Origin: Bacillus sp. UNC41MFS5
GTDB lineage: Bacteria; Bacillota; Bacilli; Bacillales_B; DSM-18226
Direction: 5' to 3'
Length of the DNA stretch: 64,000 nucleotides
Assembly (NCBI RefSeq): GCF_000686805.1
Contig: NZ_JMLP01000011.1
Coordinates: forward strand, 186,001 to 250,000
Shown here: positions 1 to 10,673 of the stretch, piece by piece
How the letters are laid out: each line of letters begins with the position of its first letter
Position numbering within the stretch: the stretch's first letter is position 1
The notes under the pieces: model-generated
The model's database searches: none
What the model was told of the DNA's origin: nothing
The model's input: the letters and a program-made list of their open reading frames with translations, nothing else
Translations under genes and position numbers: made by a program

Positions 1-862
1 CTTTTAATGCATATTCAAATGGGTTAGCAACTGCAGGGTCCTGTTCAGCCTCTACAACAAACCAGCCTTTATAACCAGCAGCGTCTAATACTTCAAAAAC
101 TGGTTTAAAGTCAATGACTCCGTCTCCAGGTACCGTAAATACTCCATCTTTAACGGCTTGTAGAAAGCTCAATTTCCCTTCACGAATCTTATTAACCACA
201 TCTATTCGTACGTCTTTTAAATGAACATGATGAATCCGACTCATATGTTTATTTAGTACGTGTAAATGATCCTCGCCGGAAAAAACAAGATGACCCGTAT
301 CGTATAGAAGTGATACTTTATTAGGATCCGTTTCCGCCATCAAGCGGTCAATTTCATCTGTCGTTTGAATACCTGTACCCATGTGATGGTGATAGACAAT
401 TTTCATCCCTTTTTCAGCTGCGAGGTCGCCAAGAAGATGTAACCCTTTGACTAAAAGCTGCCATTCTCCTTCTGTAAAAACAGGCTTATGCTCAAATAGC
501 GCTTTATCCATTTGACCTTGAATGCTATTGCCTTGTTCAGAAACGACAATGACTTTCGCACCCATTTCATGTAAAAAGTCTCGATGTTCGATAAATTCCC
601 TTGTTGTTTCCTCATATGGTTTAGAGGTTAAAAAGCTGCTAAACCAAGCACTTGCGATTTCCAAACCCCGAATTGACAATGCTTTTTGTAAAACCTCTGG
701 ATTTCGAGGGTATTTATTGCCGACCTCGCTGCCGGAAAATCCTGCAAGCGCCATTTCACTAATACATTGTTCGAATGTCACATCACCGCCAAGCTCTGGC
801 ATATCATCGTTTGTCCATCCGATTGGCGCAATCGCCAACTTAACTTGATTACCCTCAAACAT
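1..862 (-). CDS. iolE: Myo-inosose-2 dehydratase (IolE), 3' end cut by window edge
   Basis: The protein is probably the dehydratase that converts 2-keto-myo-inositol to a cyclohexanetrione in cytosolic inositol catabolism. Reading leftward from an ATG at 860-862, it begins [16 protein letters not shown] and continues with NDDMPELGG, the N-terminal signature of Bacillus IolE. Further on, [17 protein letters not shown] and HLKDVR supply the metal-binding His/Asp/Glu residues of the xylose-isomerase-like TIM barrel. About 287 codons are visible of the usual ~297, so only the C-terminal tip is missing. An AGAGGGGG ribosome binding site precedes the ATG. It lies 43 bases downstream of iolG and is probably co-transcribed. 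Another inosose or sugar dehydratase of the family is the main alternative. Confidence 0.85.
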   Translation of the reverse strand, partial: MFEGNQVKLAIAPIGWTNDDMPELGGDVTFEQCISEMALAGFSGSEVGNKYPRNPEVLQKALSIRGLEIASAWFSSFLTSKPYEETTREFIEHRDFLHEMGAKVIVVSEQGNSIQGQMDKALFEHKPVFTEGEWQLLVKGLHLLGDLAAEKGMKIVYHHHMGTGIQTTDEIDRLMAETDPNKVSLLYDTGHLVFSGEDHLHVLNKHMSRIHHVHLKDVRIDVVNKIREGKLSFLQAVKDGVFTVPGDGVIDFKPVFEVLDAAGYKGWFVVEAEQDPAVANPFEYALK

Positions 863-905
863 CCTCGTTCCCCCTCTTAATAATCTTCCGTTTAGTTTCC
901 TAATA

Positions 906-1925
906 CTAGACAGTTGCCGATTGACCAACCTGTTGCAACTGAACTGGCGCTCCAATTGCAAGCGACTTTTTAGCCGCATGGGCAATCCTCTCTGCCTGGA
1001 GGCCATCAAAAATGCTGCAGCTGACTGGTTGATTTTCAAGGATAGCAGTAACAAACTCGGTTACCTCATCGGTATAGGCTTGTGTGTAGCGTTCTAGGAA
1101 AAAGTATAGAGGTTTCTCTTTTAAAACATTTTCCGCAGTGGAAAGCTCCACATTGTTAGCGCGATTGTTATCCGCTTGTGCGGCACCCTTGTCACCAAAC
1201 ACTTCTAAGCGCTGGTCATATCCATAGGCAGCACGGCGACTGTTTTCAATAACGCCAAGAGCGCCGTTTGCAAACTTTAACGTAATAATAGCAGTATCAA
1301 TATCACCAGCTTCACCAATAGCTGGATTTACAAGTACCGCCCCGGTCGCAGAAACCTCCACAACCTCACTGCCCATAATATAACGGGCCATATCAAAATC
1401 ATGTATCGTCATGTCCATGAATAATCCGCCTGACGACTTTATGTAATCAACACTTGGTGGCTCCGGATCACGGGATGTGATGCGTAAAATATGGGGCTGG
1501 CCAACTTTACCACCTTGGACGAGCTCACGGATTTTACGGAAGTTGGGATCAAATCGGCGATTGAATCCAACTTGAAGCTTTACACCAGCTTTTTCGACAG
1601 CTGCAAGTGCTTCTTCCGTTTCTTCCACAGTAAAGCTGACTGGTTTTTCACAAAAAATATGTTTTCCTGCTACTGCAGCTTCTTTAATAATGTTTGCATG
1701 TGTATTGGTAGGCGAACAAATGAATACAGCATTAATTTCCGGATCATTTAGGATGTCAAGGTAACTTGTTGTCAAAACTTCTATTTGCTTCTCTTTTGCC
1801 CATGATTCAAGATGTCCGATTGCAACATCTGAAACACTTTTTACTCTAAGGCGTGGAATGCCTCTCAAATTATCAACATGTATTTTCCCAATACGCCCAG
1901 CTCCGATTATTCCTACAGTCAACAT
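906..1925 (-). CDS. iolG: Inositol 2-dehydrogenase (IolG-type Gfo/Idh/MocA)
   Basis: NAD-dependent oxidoreductase of about 339 residues, expected to oxidise myo-inositol (or scyllo-/chiro-inositol) to the inosose used by the adjacent iolE product. The Rossmann motif GIIGAGRIG is at residues 5-13, the catalytic Lys in CEKP at about residue 94, and the Asp and His of the active site in MDMTIHDFD at about 171 and 175, matching the Lys-Asp-His set of Bacillus IolG. The ATG at 1923-1925 is chosen because a GGAGG lies eight bases before it; an in-frame GTG one codon upstream is the alternative. The iol context supports the assignment, but the family is broad and the exact inositol isomer cannot be read from sequence. 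Confidence 0.82.
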   Translation of the reverse strand: MLTVGIIGAGRIGKIHVDNLRGIPRLRVKSVSDVAIGHLESWAKEKQIEVLTTSYLDILNDPEINAVFICSPTNTHANIIKEAAVAGKHIFCEKPVSFTVEETEEALAAVEKAGVKLQVGFNRRFDPNFRKIRELVQGGKVGQPHILRITSRDPEPPSVDYIKSSGGLFMDMTIHDFDMARYIMGSEVVEVSATGAVLVNPAIGEAGDIDTAIITLKFANGALGVIENSRRAAYGYDQRLEVFGDKGAAQADNNRANNVELSTAENVLKEKPLYFFLERYTQAYTDEVTEFVTAILENQPVSCSIFDGLQAERIAHAAKKSLAIGAPVQLQQVGQSATV

Positions 1926-2059
1926 CACTTAATCCTCCCTTTTTTATGATCAAACATAGATGGTTGAGCACTTCCTCTAATAAAATGTGGGTCAGCTATT
2001 TCGGCATGGATCGTGTTATCAATGTTATTTCCTTCATCAACGAGCGACTGCTTAACCCT
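1925..2059 (-). pseudogene. Possible C-terminal remnant of an unknown protein before iolG
   Basis: A 44-codon open stretch ends in a TGA that overlaps the iolG start (TGATG), as translationally coupled genes do. It follows an in-frame TAG and has no start codon until near its end. The segment AEIADPHFIRGS vaguely resembles the last strand of LacI-family effector domains. An open frame of this length can occur by chance, so this is only a tentative call. The surrounding 1929-2091 gap shows nothing else. Confidence 0.22.
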
Positions 2060-2091
2060 CTAAACAGGGATGACTATGGTCCATCGATCAC

Positions 2092-3753
2092 CTAATCAAA
2101 TTTGGATTTACTGACAGTTGAGGCAGTGGCATTCTTCAATTCTCTCTCCACGTCATTACTGTATTGGTCCCTTTCATCCTGGGACCACTTAAAAACATCT
2201 GCCATAAAAGCCGTTACTTGATTTTTGTATTCTTGGACTAAATCAACATGAAACAATAAATCTCCCGTTCTTCTAAAAAAGAAGTCAATCGGTGTAGCTG
2301 CTATCTCATTCTCAATCGCATAAACTAATTTGCTGAATAGCACGACCGGAATAGTATACTTTCCGGCATCCCCGCTTCTCTCTTTTACAATTTGGAAAAG
2401 GTACGGAACATTGGAACCATACATGGAAGCTAGATGATAAGCTTCTTCTTCCCTTAACCCCAATTCCACTCCAATTGCTACCTGTTTTTTCAAAAATGCC
2501 AGAAATCCTTGGGCTCCCTCGACGTCACCGCCTGAAATCGGCAAATTTCTCGTTTCACACTTTCTAAAAGCTTGACCTAGTTTATTAACCAGCAAGTCGA
2601 CCAAGGTTTCAGCCATTTTCCGATATCCCGTTAACTTACCGCCTGCTATCGTAATTAACCCTGAATCGGAAACCCAAATTTCATCTTTTCGGGAAATCTC
2701 AGAAGGATTTTTCCCTTCTTCAAAAATAAGCGGTCTGACCCCGGCCCAGCTGGATTCGACGTCCTTTTCCGTCACTCGGGCTTTGGGAAACATATAATTG
2801 ATCGCATTTAAAATATAGGCGCGGTCACTGTTGGTCATTTTCGGATGGACGGCATCTTCATCATAAAAGGTGTCGGTTGTGCCTACATAGGCTTTACCGG
2901 CTCTGGGAATCGCAAACACCATTCTTCCATCCTGGGTATCAAAATAAACGGCCTGCTTTAATGGGAACCTTGATTGGTCAATCACAAGATGAACACCTTT
3001 TGATAATTTTAATTGTTTCCCCCTTTTAGATTGATCTTTTTCACGGATCAAATCGACCCATGGCCCAGTCGCATTTACAACCTCACTAGCACGGACTGTA
3101 AAGCTTGTTCCACCTAATCGATCGTGAATCCTCGCACCCTAAACTTTTCCATTCTCATATAACAGTTCTTCAGCCTTGGCATAATTCAGGCCAACGGCTC
3201 CCTTTTCAATCGCCTTCTTTAGGACTTCAATGGTTAACCTTGCATCATCTGTTCGGTATTCAACATAAACCCCGCTGCCCCTTAACCCTTTCGTTTTTAA
3301 TAAAGGTTCACGTTGTAAGGTTTCATGAGCATTAAGGATTGTTCTTCTTTCCTGCTTTTTTACACCTGCTAAAAAGTCGTAGACCATTAAGCCGATGGAA
3401 GTACTGATTTTTCCAAAAGTACCGCCCTCGTAAAGGGGCAGGAGCATCCACTCCGGTGTTGTTACATGTGGTCCATTTTCATAGACAACCGCTCTTTCTT
3501 TGCCAACATCAGCAACCATTTTGAATTCGAATTGCTTCAAATAACGTAAGCCGCCATGGACGAGTTTAGTAGAACGGCTGGAAGTTCCCGCAGAAAAATC
3601 TTGCATATCGACAATAGCGACCTTCATTCCTCTTGCGGCAGCATCAACGGCAATTCCTGCTCCTGTGATTCCACCTCCAAGGACCAAAACATCATATCGA
3701 TCTTTTGTCAGTTGATCAATGTACTCTTTTCGATTAAGATTTGAAAAATTCAT
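2092..3753 (-). pseudogene. glpD: Glycerol-3-phosphate dehydrogenase glpD, interrupted by in-frame TAG
   Basis: FAD-dependent membrane-associated enzyme that oxidises sn-glycerol-3-phosphate to dihydroxyacetone phosphate. The N-terminal part has the FAD motif [12 protein letters not shown] and [16 protein letters not shown], both diagnostic for GlpD; the C-terminal part has AVYFDTQDGRMVFAIPR and SWAGVRPLI. The two parts lie in the same frame, separated only by a TAG at 3139-3141 after GKV. Reading through gives GARIHDRLGGTSF and then NATGPWVDLIRE, with no bases missing, so the only lesion is one nonsense codon (about codon 205 of ~553). Start ATG at 3751-3753 after GGGGGAGA; ATG 3754-3756 is possible. 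A sequencing error, a recent mutation or readthrough would explain it. Its operon with a GDPD suggests it handled released glycerol-3-phosphate. Confidence 0.88.
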
Positions 3754-3824
3754 CATGTCTCCCCCTTGAATAGAAGAGTTACCCAAAATGGATAAAGGCC
3801 CATTACTTGGACCTTTATCCTGAT

Positions 3825-5936
3825 TTAAAAATAGGATTTCAATTTCAATGTAAATCTGCTTTTTCCATCTTCTTCATACCACATCGGGAAGTTGGTTCCC
3901 CAAATATTGTTGTAGAGATTAAAGTGGAATCCCCCTTCTAATGAAGCAAAGGTATTGTTAAACTGTAACAGTCTCTTTTCACCTGGTGATACGAGTGGTG
4001 AATCTTTCGTCTCAATCAGCACTTCACCATCTGCCCCGGCATAATACAGTCCTTTATCAACACAATGGAGGTTGCGGTTTCCGTTTTTCACCACTTCTAA
4101 TGGAGAGATGCGTTCACCCAACTTATCCAATTTCCAAATGTTTGGATTATCCACTTCTAGCCCAAATGAAAACCACATTGCCTCTGGTAAGCGATTTGCA
4201 TCCTTATCGAACCAATGAAGCTCAATATCAATTTGGTCATCCTGCTTACAAAATTTATATTGAATCATAACCTCTTTTGGAGCACCCAATGACTCCACTG
4301 GATATTGAGGCAAACATAAATGGACAATGACATCATCACTTGCTGTGGTTTCTGTTTTTGTTAGTGAAACGACCCTGGGTTGATAGATTTCATGTTTTGG
4401 GGTCGGAGTAATGAGCTCGAATCCCGGTTTTCCCTGGTCCGCTTCAGACCACCGATACGTTTGACCAATATTCTCCACATATTCCTCAAACCATTGATTG
4501 TAATTTTCAACGCCAAATGACTCGTAAGCAAATACACCAATCCGTTTTTGCTTGTTTGCCCACTCTTTCCCGCATCTGTCTACTAAACTAGAAATGGAGC
4601 CGTCCTCTGCAAACGCTACAGTAAGCCCTCCAAGAGAATAAGACCTGTTCAGCTCTATACTCACACTGCCCGGTTCCAGCTTTTGAGCGTTCAATGCATG
4701 GAATGCTTCAAACACTTCCTGCTGCCGTTCGACGGATAATGAATGAACAGCTTTTTGAATATAGCCCCGCTGTTCCTTCCACGAATCTTCGAATAATTGA
4801 TAATTTCGATTTTTCGGTGCTCCTGAAAAAACTTCCATCGATAAACGATCATACTCATCCATGGCAAATGAACCGATATAGCTGTATTTGTCTGGCACTG
4901 AATCTTCATCAATCGTATTTCTTATCTTTGCCTGGTGAAAATCCTGCTTGGCATAGTTTTTATAATCATTGAGGTGTTTTTTTTCATCTAATCCCCATGT
5001 ATGCTCAGGGATTAACAGCAGACAGTCAGAAAACTGAGTATACTCATCACTATTTATGTCTAACCTGCCTTCCGATACCCACTGATTTCTCAGTCTAAGT
5101 AACTCCCGATATTGCGCTACTTTTTTGGGATCGGTAGCCGCTCCATGGATCCACGAATCAGCGATTTCTTCATAAACAATAGGCAAGTTGTGTTTAATAT
5201 CCTGTATATTGGCCGCAAACGCATCCATGGTCGATGCTTTGATAACTGCGTTCGGAAACCTTTCTTGTAAACTCGCAAACTCAGCTTTAATATCTTCAAT
5301 CGACGGCGGTCCACAATTATCACCTGTGTGGGCAAACACCATCACTTCTTTTAATCCATCCAGTTTAAGAACGTCCCCATAGTTATCAGCATAGTTCACA
5401 ACGATTTCCGAGCCGTCTTTCCCCTTCCATAGAAAGATCGATGGAACGGAAGGAACTTTTGAGGCTGGATTTACGCCAATATGTAAATATTGGATACCGT
5501 CACTCGCCAAATAAGGAATCATCGCTTTTGTATGCCCTGGAACGTCGGTCATTTTTGCTGAAATGGTTTGTTTTTCAAATTTGGAATCTAATCGTTTTGC
5601 GATCGATAGCCCGTATTGAAATAACTCAGCATCCATTAATTCCGTATGCGTCGTAAAAGGAAGACCATGCCAGGCGATAAATCCCCTTTCAATCGCAGTT
5701 TCCATTTTTTTCTTTTCTTCTGTATTTGCTTGTTTTAAATACTCCTGAATCAGCCACGAGCCTGTTGTCCACACAAAACCAACTGAAGTAGCATCTTTCT
5801 CCAGACTTTCTGCTAAATCAATTGCCTTTGGTATGTATGACTTTATATATTGTTCTGTCACGTTTTCTGCTAAATCGGTAAACCCAATATCCAGATGTGT
5901 TTTAAAAATGACATGCACTATTTCAATATCGTTCAT
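3825..5936 (-). CDS. DUF5054 / GH38-like glycosidase-related protein
   Basis: A 703-residue cytosolic protein without a signal peptide. The N-terminus resembles the alpha-mannosidase (GH38) catalytic barrel: THLDIGF supplies an HxD pair at residues 14 and 16, and [14 protein letters not shown] at about 130-143 aligns with the GH38 nucleophile region, with Asp131 as candidate nucleophile. The C-terminal half is beta-rich, as in the family's sandwich domains. The architecture fits the DUF5054 family, whose substrates are not established to my knowledge. It lies between glpD and a sugar isomerase in the inositol/glycerophosphodiester operon, so a glycosylated polyol is a plausible substrate, which is inference only. 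Confidence 0.68.
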   Translation of the reverse strand: MNDIEIVHVIFKTHLDIGFTDLAENVTEQYIKSYIPKAIDLAESLEKDATSVGFVWTTGSWLIQEYLKQANTEEKKKMETAIERGFIAWHGLPFTTHTELMDAELFQYGLSIAKRLDSKFEKQTISAKMTDVPGHTKAMIPYLASDGIQYLHIGVNPASKVPSVPSIFLWKGKDGSEIVVNYADNYGDVLKLDGLKEVMVFAHTGDNCGPPSIEDIKAEFASLQERFPNAVIKASTMDAFAANIQDIKHNLPIVYEEIADSWIHGAATDPKKVAQYRELLRLRNQWVSEGRLDINSDEYTQFSDCLLLIPEHTWGLDEKKHLNDYKNYAKQDFHQAKIRNTIDEDSVPDKYSYIGSFAMDEYDRLSMEVFSGAPKNRNYQLFEDSWKEQRGYIQKAVHSLSVERQQEVFEAFHALNAQKLEPGSVSIELNRSYSLGGLTVAFAEDGSISSLVDRCGKEWANKQKRIGVFAYESFGVENYNQWFEEYVENIGQTYRWSEADQGKPGFELITPTPKHEIYQPRVVSLTKTETTASDDVIVHLCLPQYPVESLGAPKEVMIQYKFCKQDDQIDIELHWFDKDANRLPEAMWFSFGLEVDNPNIWKLDKLGERISPLEVVKNGNRNLHCVDKGLYYAGADGEVLIETKDSPLVSPGEKRLLQFNNTFASLEGGFHFNLYNNIWGTNFPMWYEEDGKSRFTLKLKSYF

Positions 5937-5965
5937 GATGTTAGCTCACCACCTTTTGTAGGTCT

Positions 5966-6730
5966 CTATACGTTTACTTTTTCCGACAGTTTTATGAGAT
6001 TGGTCAGGCTAAGCTCTAAACTGTCCAAGGGACTGCCGGGACAGAAGTCTTGTTCTACCGCATAGAATTCAACTCCATTTTGTTCACCCCATAATAAAAT
6101 CGGTTCAAAATCAATCGATCCTGTTCCCACTTCAGCAAAATATTTTCTTTCATCATTGGTCATATCTTTTAGATGAAGGATTGGGATTCGATTAGGGAAT
6201 TTTTTCATATAAGAAAGCGGATCGATTCCTGCCATTTTTACCCAATAGGTATCAACTTCTGGATAAAGAGATAAACCATTTTCTTCTTTTAAAATATAAT
6301 CAAGGGCAAATTCCCCATCTATCTGTGTCCGGAATTCAAAATCATGGTGATGATACCCAACACGATAACCTCTAGGTGTTACCTTATTCGCGACTTCAAG
6401 CAGGTCATGCTTTGCTTTCAGATAACCTTCGACATTTTGCATTTCTTCCTCAAGGTAATGGCAGAAAAAGTCGGTAGTCCCAAACAAGTCCGCTTCCTTT
6501 AATACTGTTTCTAACTCATTGTTCATGCGGTCAAGGCTGATATGCATTCCAGCTGTTTTTAATCCCGTTTCTTTTAATACTTCAGCAATTTCTTCTGCTG
6601 GATAATCATACAGTCCATCTATTTGCACAGCCGCATAGCCCATTTTCTTTAATTCACGCAAGACAAAGGGAAAATCTTTGCTTATTTCATTTCGTAAAGT
6701 ATATAATTGGGCAGCAAATTTATGTCTCAT
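5966..6730 (-). CDS. Sugar phosphate isomerase/epimerase (AP-endonuclease-2-like TIM barrel)
   Basis: A 254-residue TIM-barrel protein with the layout of IolE/IolI-type enzymes: AAQLYTLRNE at the start, GYHHHDFEF around residue 125, PEVDTYWVKMAG, HLKDM, then EVGTGSIDF and YAVEQD. The Glu, Asp and His residues in these motifs are the usual divalent metal ligands. ATG follows AGGAGG by ten bases, and the start lies one base after the aldo/keto reductase stop, so the genes are coupled. It probably isomerises, epimerises or dehydrates a sugar or keto-inositol made by the operon's oxidoreductases. It closely resembles 31809-32576 in layout. Exact reaction unknown. Confidence 0.75.
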   Translation of the reverse strand: MRHKFAAQLYTLRNEISKDFPFVLRELKKMGYAAVQIDGLYDYPAEEIAEVLKETGLKTAGMHISLDRMNNELETVLKEADLFGTTDFFCHYLEEEMQNVEGYLKAKHDLLEVANKVTPRGYRVGYHHHDFEFRTQIDGEFALDYILKEENGLSLYPEVDTYWVKMAGIDPLSYMKKFPNRIPILHLKDMTNDERKYFAEVGTGSIDFEPILLWGEQNGVEFYAVEQDFCPGSPLDSLELSLTNLIKLSEKVNV

Positions 6731-6731
6731 C

Positions 6732-7703
6732 TTATTTCGCTCCTCCTATTTTCGATTCACATAAGTTGAGCAGGTCCAGTTCTTCTGAAGTTAACAGAAT
6801 TTCTGCCCCCTTGATTGAAGACAATAACTCCTCTACTTTTTCAGGACCAATTATCGCAGCCGTCGGATATGGCTGATTCAGCACATAAGCGAGTGCAATT
6901 TCAATGGTACTTGCTCCCTTTTCCTCTGCAAGCTTTTGCGCACGATAATAACGCTCCCAGTTATCCTCACTGTAGTAGACTTCAACCATTTCTTCATTTT
7001 CTCTATTTTCAGGTGAGAATCGGCCACTAAAGAAACCGCCCGCCTGTGAACTCCATGATAATAATGGCAATTGTGTTCCCTTATGCCAGTTAGAGATTTC
7101 CTTATTTACGGAAACACAGCCTGTCCATCGGGGTTTATTGCATTGTGCCAGACTTAAATTCGGGCTGCTAAAAGTAAAACCGATGAGACCGTGTTTTGCC
7201 GCATAATCATTCGCTTCTTGGATTCGTGTATGAGTCCAGTTCGAAGCACCAATTGCATGGATTCTGCCTGCCGCAATATGCTCATTTAATACTTCCATGA
7301 TCGATCCCACTTCAACACTTAGGTCGTCGCGGTGGAGGGCATAAAAATCGATATAATCGGTTCTTAACCTTGATAAGCTTTCGTTAACATCCTTGTTGAT
7401 CGCCTCACGGTTTACACGAGGTCCCGGTTCGCCATCATCAGGATGGGCTCCTTTTGTCAGGATGTAAATATCTTTACGGATGCCTCTTGATTCGGCCCAT
7501 TCACCTAATATCTCTTCACTATTAATATATTGATGGGCGGAGTCAAACATATTCCCCCCTGCTTGAACATACTGACCCATAATCGTAAACGCCTGTTCCT
7601 TATCAGCAAATTGATAGAAGCCGGCGGTTCCCATAATTAAGCGTGAACACTTTTTTTCAATGGATTTATTGTCAGACAACCCTTTAAGCGTTAAATAGTT
7701 CAT
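6732..7703 (-). CDS. Aldo/keto reductase
   Basis: A 323-residue NADPH-dependent reductase of the AKR family. Visible catalytic elements are the Asp-Tyr pair in MFDSAHQYINSEEILG, the Lys in LTKGAH and the His in FYALHRDD; the C-terminal AAIIGPEKVEELLSSI is the cofactor phosphate-binding region. The gene overlaps the 3' end of the GDPD gene by 20 bases and is followed one base later by the isomerase gene, so it sits in a tightly packed operon. It could interconvert a polyol and a ketose or keto-inositol in this pathway. The substrate cannot be told from sequence; AKR proteins linked to inositol catabolism (IolS-like) are a fair comparison. Confidence 0.8.
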   Translation of the reverse strand: MNYLTLKGLSDNKSIEKKCSRLIMGTAGFYQFADKEQAFTIMGQYVQAGGNMFDSAHQYINSEEILGEWAESRGIRKDIYILTKGAHPDDGEPGPRVNREAINKDVNESLSRLRTDYIDFYALHRDDLSVEVGSIMEVLNEHIAAGRIHAIGASNWTHTRIQEANDYAAKHGLIGFTFSSPNLSLAQCNKPRWTGCVSVNKEISNWHKGTQLPLLSWSSQAGGFFSGRFSPENRENEEMVEVYYSEDNWERYYRAQKLAEEKGASTIEIALAYVLNQPYPTAAIIGPEKVEELLSSIKGAEILLTSEELDLLNLCESKIGGAK

Positions 7704-8442
7704 CGTGAACCTCTCTTTTCAAGAATCTATTTCTTTCTTCAATCATCACATCTGGAATATTCGTATCCATTGCATCGATACCCCACTCCAGAATGGTCTG
7801 CCAAACATGGAGGTCATCACTCATACTTCCATGCACATAGAAACCATGCAGATGTAATTCGTCTACTAAACTAGGAGAAAGCTGAAAAATAGGGGCATTA
7901 AGTACCTGAGCTTCCATCGAACGTAAATACTCCACTGGATTAACGAGGCGTGATGCACTAATTACATTGGTAATGATTTCCTTACTATGTTTCCTCACTT
8001 CAACTAATGAGGCATGATTAAAGGACATGATTTGAACCTGTTCTTCCATTTGGTAGCTTTCCACTAACTGAACAACCTTTTGCGCAAGCGGTTCATGTAA
8101 ATGTTCCATTTGTTTCAATTCAATATTGAGCCAAATTTTATCTTTCGACCATGCAAGAACTTCTTCAAAGGCAGGGATTTTTTCACCTGAAAACTTCTCG
8201 GAAAACCATGAACCAGCGTCTAATTGCTGGATTTCGGCTAACGTATGTTTATGGACAAAACCTTGGCCATTCGTCTTCTTATCTAAATAAAAATCATGAT
8301 AGACGATAACCTCGCCATCTTTTGTTAATTGAACATCCAGCTCCAGCATCTCAGCATTTAATTCAACCGCTTTCCTGAAACTGGACATTGTATTATCCGG
8401 ACAATAAGCGGATGCACCACGATGTGCCCCAATAAAACTCAC
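7684..8442 (-). CDS. Glycerophosphodiester phosphodiesterase (UgpQ-like)
   Basis: A 252-residue cytosolic GDPD that should hydrolyse glycerophosphodiesters to glycerol-3-phosphate and an alcohol. Motifs: IGAHRGASAYCPDNT (the HR...E/D-N pair, with PDNT replacing the usual PENT), LELDVQLTKDGEVIVYHD, and LNIELK. There is no signal peptide, so substrates must be imported, consistent with the ABC genes upstream. The start appears to be GTG (8440-8442); no strong ribosome binding site is visible, and the frame stays open a little upstream without an ATG. It lies between the PHP phosphoesterase and the aldo/keto reductase. A second GDPD is at 14582-15319. Confidence 0.85.
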   Translation of the reverse strand: MSFIGAHRGASAYCPDNTMSSFRKAVELNAEMLELDVQLTKDGEVIVYHDFYLDKKTNGQGFVHKHTLAEIQQLDAGSWFSEKFSGEKIPAFEEVLAWSKDKIWLNIELKQMEHLHEPLAQKVVQLVESYQMEEQVQIMSFNHASLVEVRKHSKEIITNVISASRLVNPVEYLRSMEAQVLNAPIFQLSPSLVDELHLHGFYVHGSMSDDLHVWQTILEWGIDAMDTNIPDVMIEERNRFLKREVHDELFNA

Positions 8443-8501
8443 TTGGTTTCTTTCAAAAATACTCGCTATCTTCTCCGCCTTCTTCCATTTACTAAGTCAC
8501 A

Positions 8502-9782
8502 TTAATTTGAAAAATAAACAGGATTACTTAACGCTGCTAAAAGCCGCGATTTCACTTCAGGGAAATAACGCCATACTTCCACCCTGTAGAAGGAGCGGTC
8601 TTCTGCACCCCATGATAGGTCCAGCGAGTCCTGGCCTTCCTCGATCATGATTTCTTTTTCGATTCCCTGATTGGAAATCACTTTAACAACGTCGCTATAT
8701 TGAACATCCCTCACGTTTAAATGGACTGGTTGATTCATGTCTTCACATACATCCCCCATCATACTGGTCCCGCAGGTTAAGCCAATAAATGGCCCTTTTG
8801 GTGAATAGCTGAGAACCACATGGCCTTTATCAATTGATTTTAAAATCTCAGAACTTGTTAATGACTTACTGTAGACCCAAGTTGTCGGCATTCCATGGAT
8901 GACATACGGATCGGGACGGTGCGCATCACTGCCACCAACGGCCACAAGCCTTCTACCTGAGACCAGCTGTTCCTGCCACCAATTGAGGGCATCCTGGTTA
9001 TCCTCCCGCCAAGGTCCATTCCAAACCTCCACCCAGTCATAGTCAAAATCCCAGTCCCATCTCCAGCCTGTATTATGGCAATATGGATGGTTTAAGGAGA
9101 TATAGGCACCATTTTCACGAGCCTCTTTTAAACGAAGGTGTAACTCTTCATTTGTATTAACTCGAAAATCACGAATCGGATCCTTGACTCCAAAAAGGTT
9201 AAGATGTCCTCTATTTGTGGTAAGCTCCATTCCTGGAATAAACAGAGTGTTGACATCACGTGGAAATGCTTCATTTTGACTAGCAGCGTTATGGTCGGTT
9301 AATCCTAAGAAATCCAGACTCGCTTCTTCACAAATGTCGGCTTTTTCCCTTAATGTGAAGGTCCCATCACTATGGACACTGTGAGTGTGAAGGTCACCTT
9401 TTAACCAGCGGAGTTCCTCAAGCGTGTGCTCAATCGTCAGCTTCACTGTACAGCCCTTCGCTGCAACTTTGTAAGCATTAAGGATAACAGCCCACTCCCC
9501 TGCTGCAATTTCACCATGTAAATAACCAGGAGTAGCCTTTGCCTGATGGATAAAAAATTCAGTACGGGCACCGCCACTCCAGCCACGGACTCTATTTTGA
9601 TCTTTTACACCTAAGTCGATAATGCTCGAAGCCACTCCTGTTTGTATGACTTCCATTTTTACCTTAATTTGTTCCGTACCAGCAGGAACACTGAATGGAA
9701 CCTCGATATATGAGCTTTCTTCATCATGTGAGATAAATCTTGAAATAGTTTCTGCTTTTGAACACGCTTGGATGAATCCCAT
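8502..9782 (-). CDS. CehA/McbA-type PHP-domain metallohydrolase
   Basis: A 426-residue protein with an N-terminal beta-rich accessory domain (about 1-130) followed by a PHP domain. The metal-binding motifs are GDLHTHSVHSDG, GLTDHN, GMELTT, LNHPYCH and GGSDAHRPD, forming the usual multinuclear metal site; a C-terminal beta-segment follows. PHP proteins of the CehA/McbA family are phosphoesterases or hydrolases. AGGAGG precedes the ATG at 9782. The position directly after two importer permeases and before a GDPD suggests it acts on imported phosphodiesters or the resulting phosphomonoesters. A second copy, split into two genes, is at 19516-20956. Confidence 0.78.
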   Translation of the reverse strand: MGFIQACSKAETISRFISHDEESSYIEVPFSVPAGTEQIKVKMEVIQTGVASSIIDLGVKDQNRVRGWSGGARTEFFIHQAKATPGYLHGEIAAGEWAVILNAYKVAAKGCTVKLTIEHTLEELRWLKGDLHTHSVHSDGTFTLREKADICEEASLDFLGLTDHNAASQNEAFPRDVNTLFIPGMELTTNRGHLNLFGVKDPIRDFRVNTNEELHLRLKEARENGAYISLNHPYCHNTGWRWDWDFDYDWVEVWNGPWREDNQDALNWWQEQLVSGRRLVAVGGSDAHRPDPYVIHGMPTTWVYSKSLTSSEILKSIDKGHVVLSYSPKGPFIGLTCGTSMMGDVCEDMNQPVHLNVRDVQYSDVVKVISNQGIEKEIMIEEGQDSLDLSWGAEDRSFYRVEVWRYFPEVKSRLLAALSNPVYFSN

Positions 9783-9803
9783 TTGATTAACCTCCTATAG
9801 CTG

Positions 9804-10670
9804 CTATTCTTTACCTGAACCTAGCATTAGGCCTTTTACAAAATATTTTTGAACAAATGGATAAATGACTAATAATGGTATAAGGGCAATGACAATCCCG
9901 GCCATCCTTACATTGGCTGTTATAAAATCACTGCTTGATGTTGAATCCGATGTGATAATTAATGAACGTAAGGCAAGCTGTAACGTGTATTTTTTATCAT
10001 CGTTAATATAGAGCAAAGCAGAGGTAAAATGGTTCCATCTGCTGACAAATTCAAATAAGGTAACTGTCGCAAGTCCGGGCTTAGCCAACGGCAGAAAAAT
10101 TTTTAAGAATATTCTTAAATCTCCCGCGCCATCCATTCTTGCTGATTCTGCCAATTCATACGAAACACCCAAAAAGTAATTTCGCATTAGAAGGACACTA
10201 AATCCTGAAACTAAACCATTAATTACTAATGATGAAAGGGTATTTAATAATCCAAGGTCCTTATTTACAACATATAGCGGGATCATAATAGCCTCACCTG
10301 GAATCATCATTGTGACCATAATAATAGTCGTCATCAATTTTCTACCAGGTAACTCTTTTTGCACCAATACATAACCGGCCATTGCAGACAAAAAGACGTG
10401 AAGAACTGTTCCCACAATAGTAACAATAACGTTGTTATAAAATGGTCTCCAAAGTTCAAGCTTTTTCCAAATCGTTTCATACCCTTCAAAGTTGATTTCA
10501 GTCGGCCAGATTTTTATTCCTGGTTTCATCGACTCGATATTCGAAGAAAGTGAAACGGTCAGTGTATTAAGTAACGGGACAATCATTGTAAGGACTAACA
10601 GTAATAAAAATAGGATATTAAGACCATAAAAGAATTTTCGCTTCCAACTCCAGTGAATCCAACTCTTCAT
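9804..10670 (-). CDS. CUT1 carbohydrate ABC importer permease (LplC/YtcP-like)
   Basis: A 288-residue inner-membrane permease with six predicted hydrophobic segments. The EAA loop that docks the ATPase is ELAESARMDGAGDLRIFLKI, at about residues 177-196, and the protein ends FVKGLMLGSGKE in the manner of LplC/YtcP proteins. The start is four bases after the upstream permease stop with GAGG eight bases before it, so the two are co-translated partners. No ATPase gene is present in this unit, so a shared MsmX-type ATPase is expected. Substrate unknown; the context points to a glycosylated or phosphorylated polyol. Confidence 0.85.
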   Translation of the reverse strand: MKSWIHWSWKRKFFYGLNILFLLLLVLTMIVPLLNTLTVSLSSNIESMKPGIKIWPTEINFEGYETIWKKLELWRPFYNNVIVTIVGTVLHVFLSAMAGYVLVQKELPGRKLMTTIIMVTMMIPGEAIMIPLYVVNKDLGLLNTLSSLVINGLVSGFSVLLMRNYFLGVSYELAESARMDGAGDLRIFLKIFLPLAKPGLATVTLFEFVSRWNHFTSALLYINDDKKYTLQLALRSLIITSDSTSSSDFITANVRMAGIVIALIPLLVIYPFVQKYFVKGLMLGSGKE

Positions 10671-10673
10671 TTT

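Noticed and set aside
3986..4270. Plus-strand frames inside the DUF5054 gene and similar antisense frames elsewhere
   Set aside because: They are shadows of strong minus-strand genes, have no ribosome binding sites and no domain motifs.
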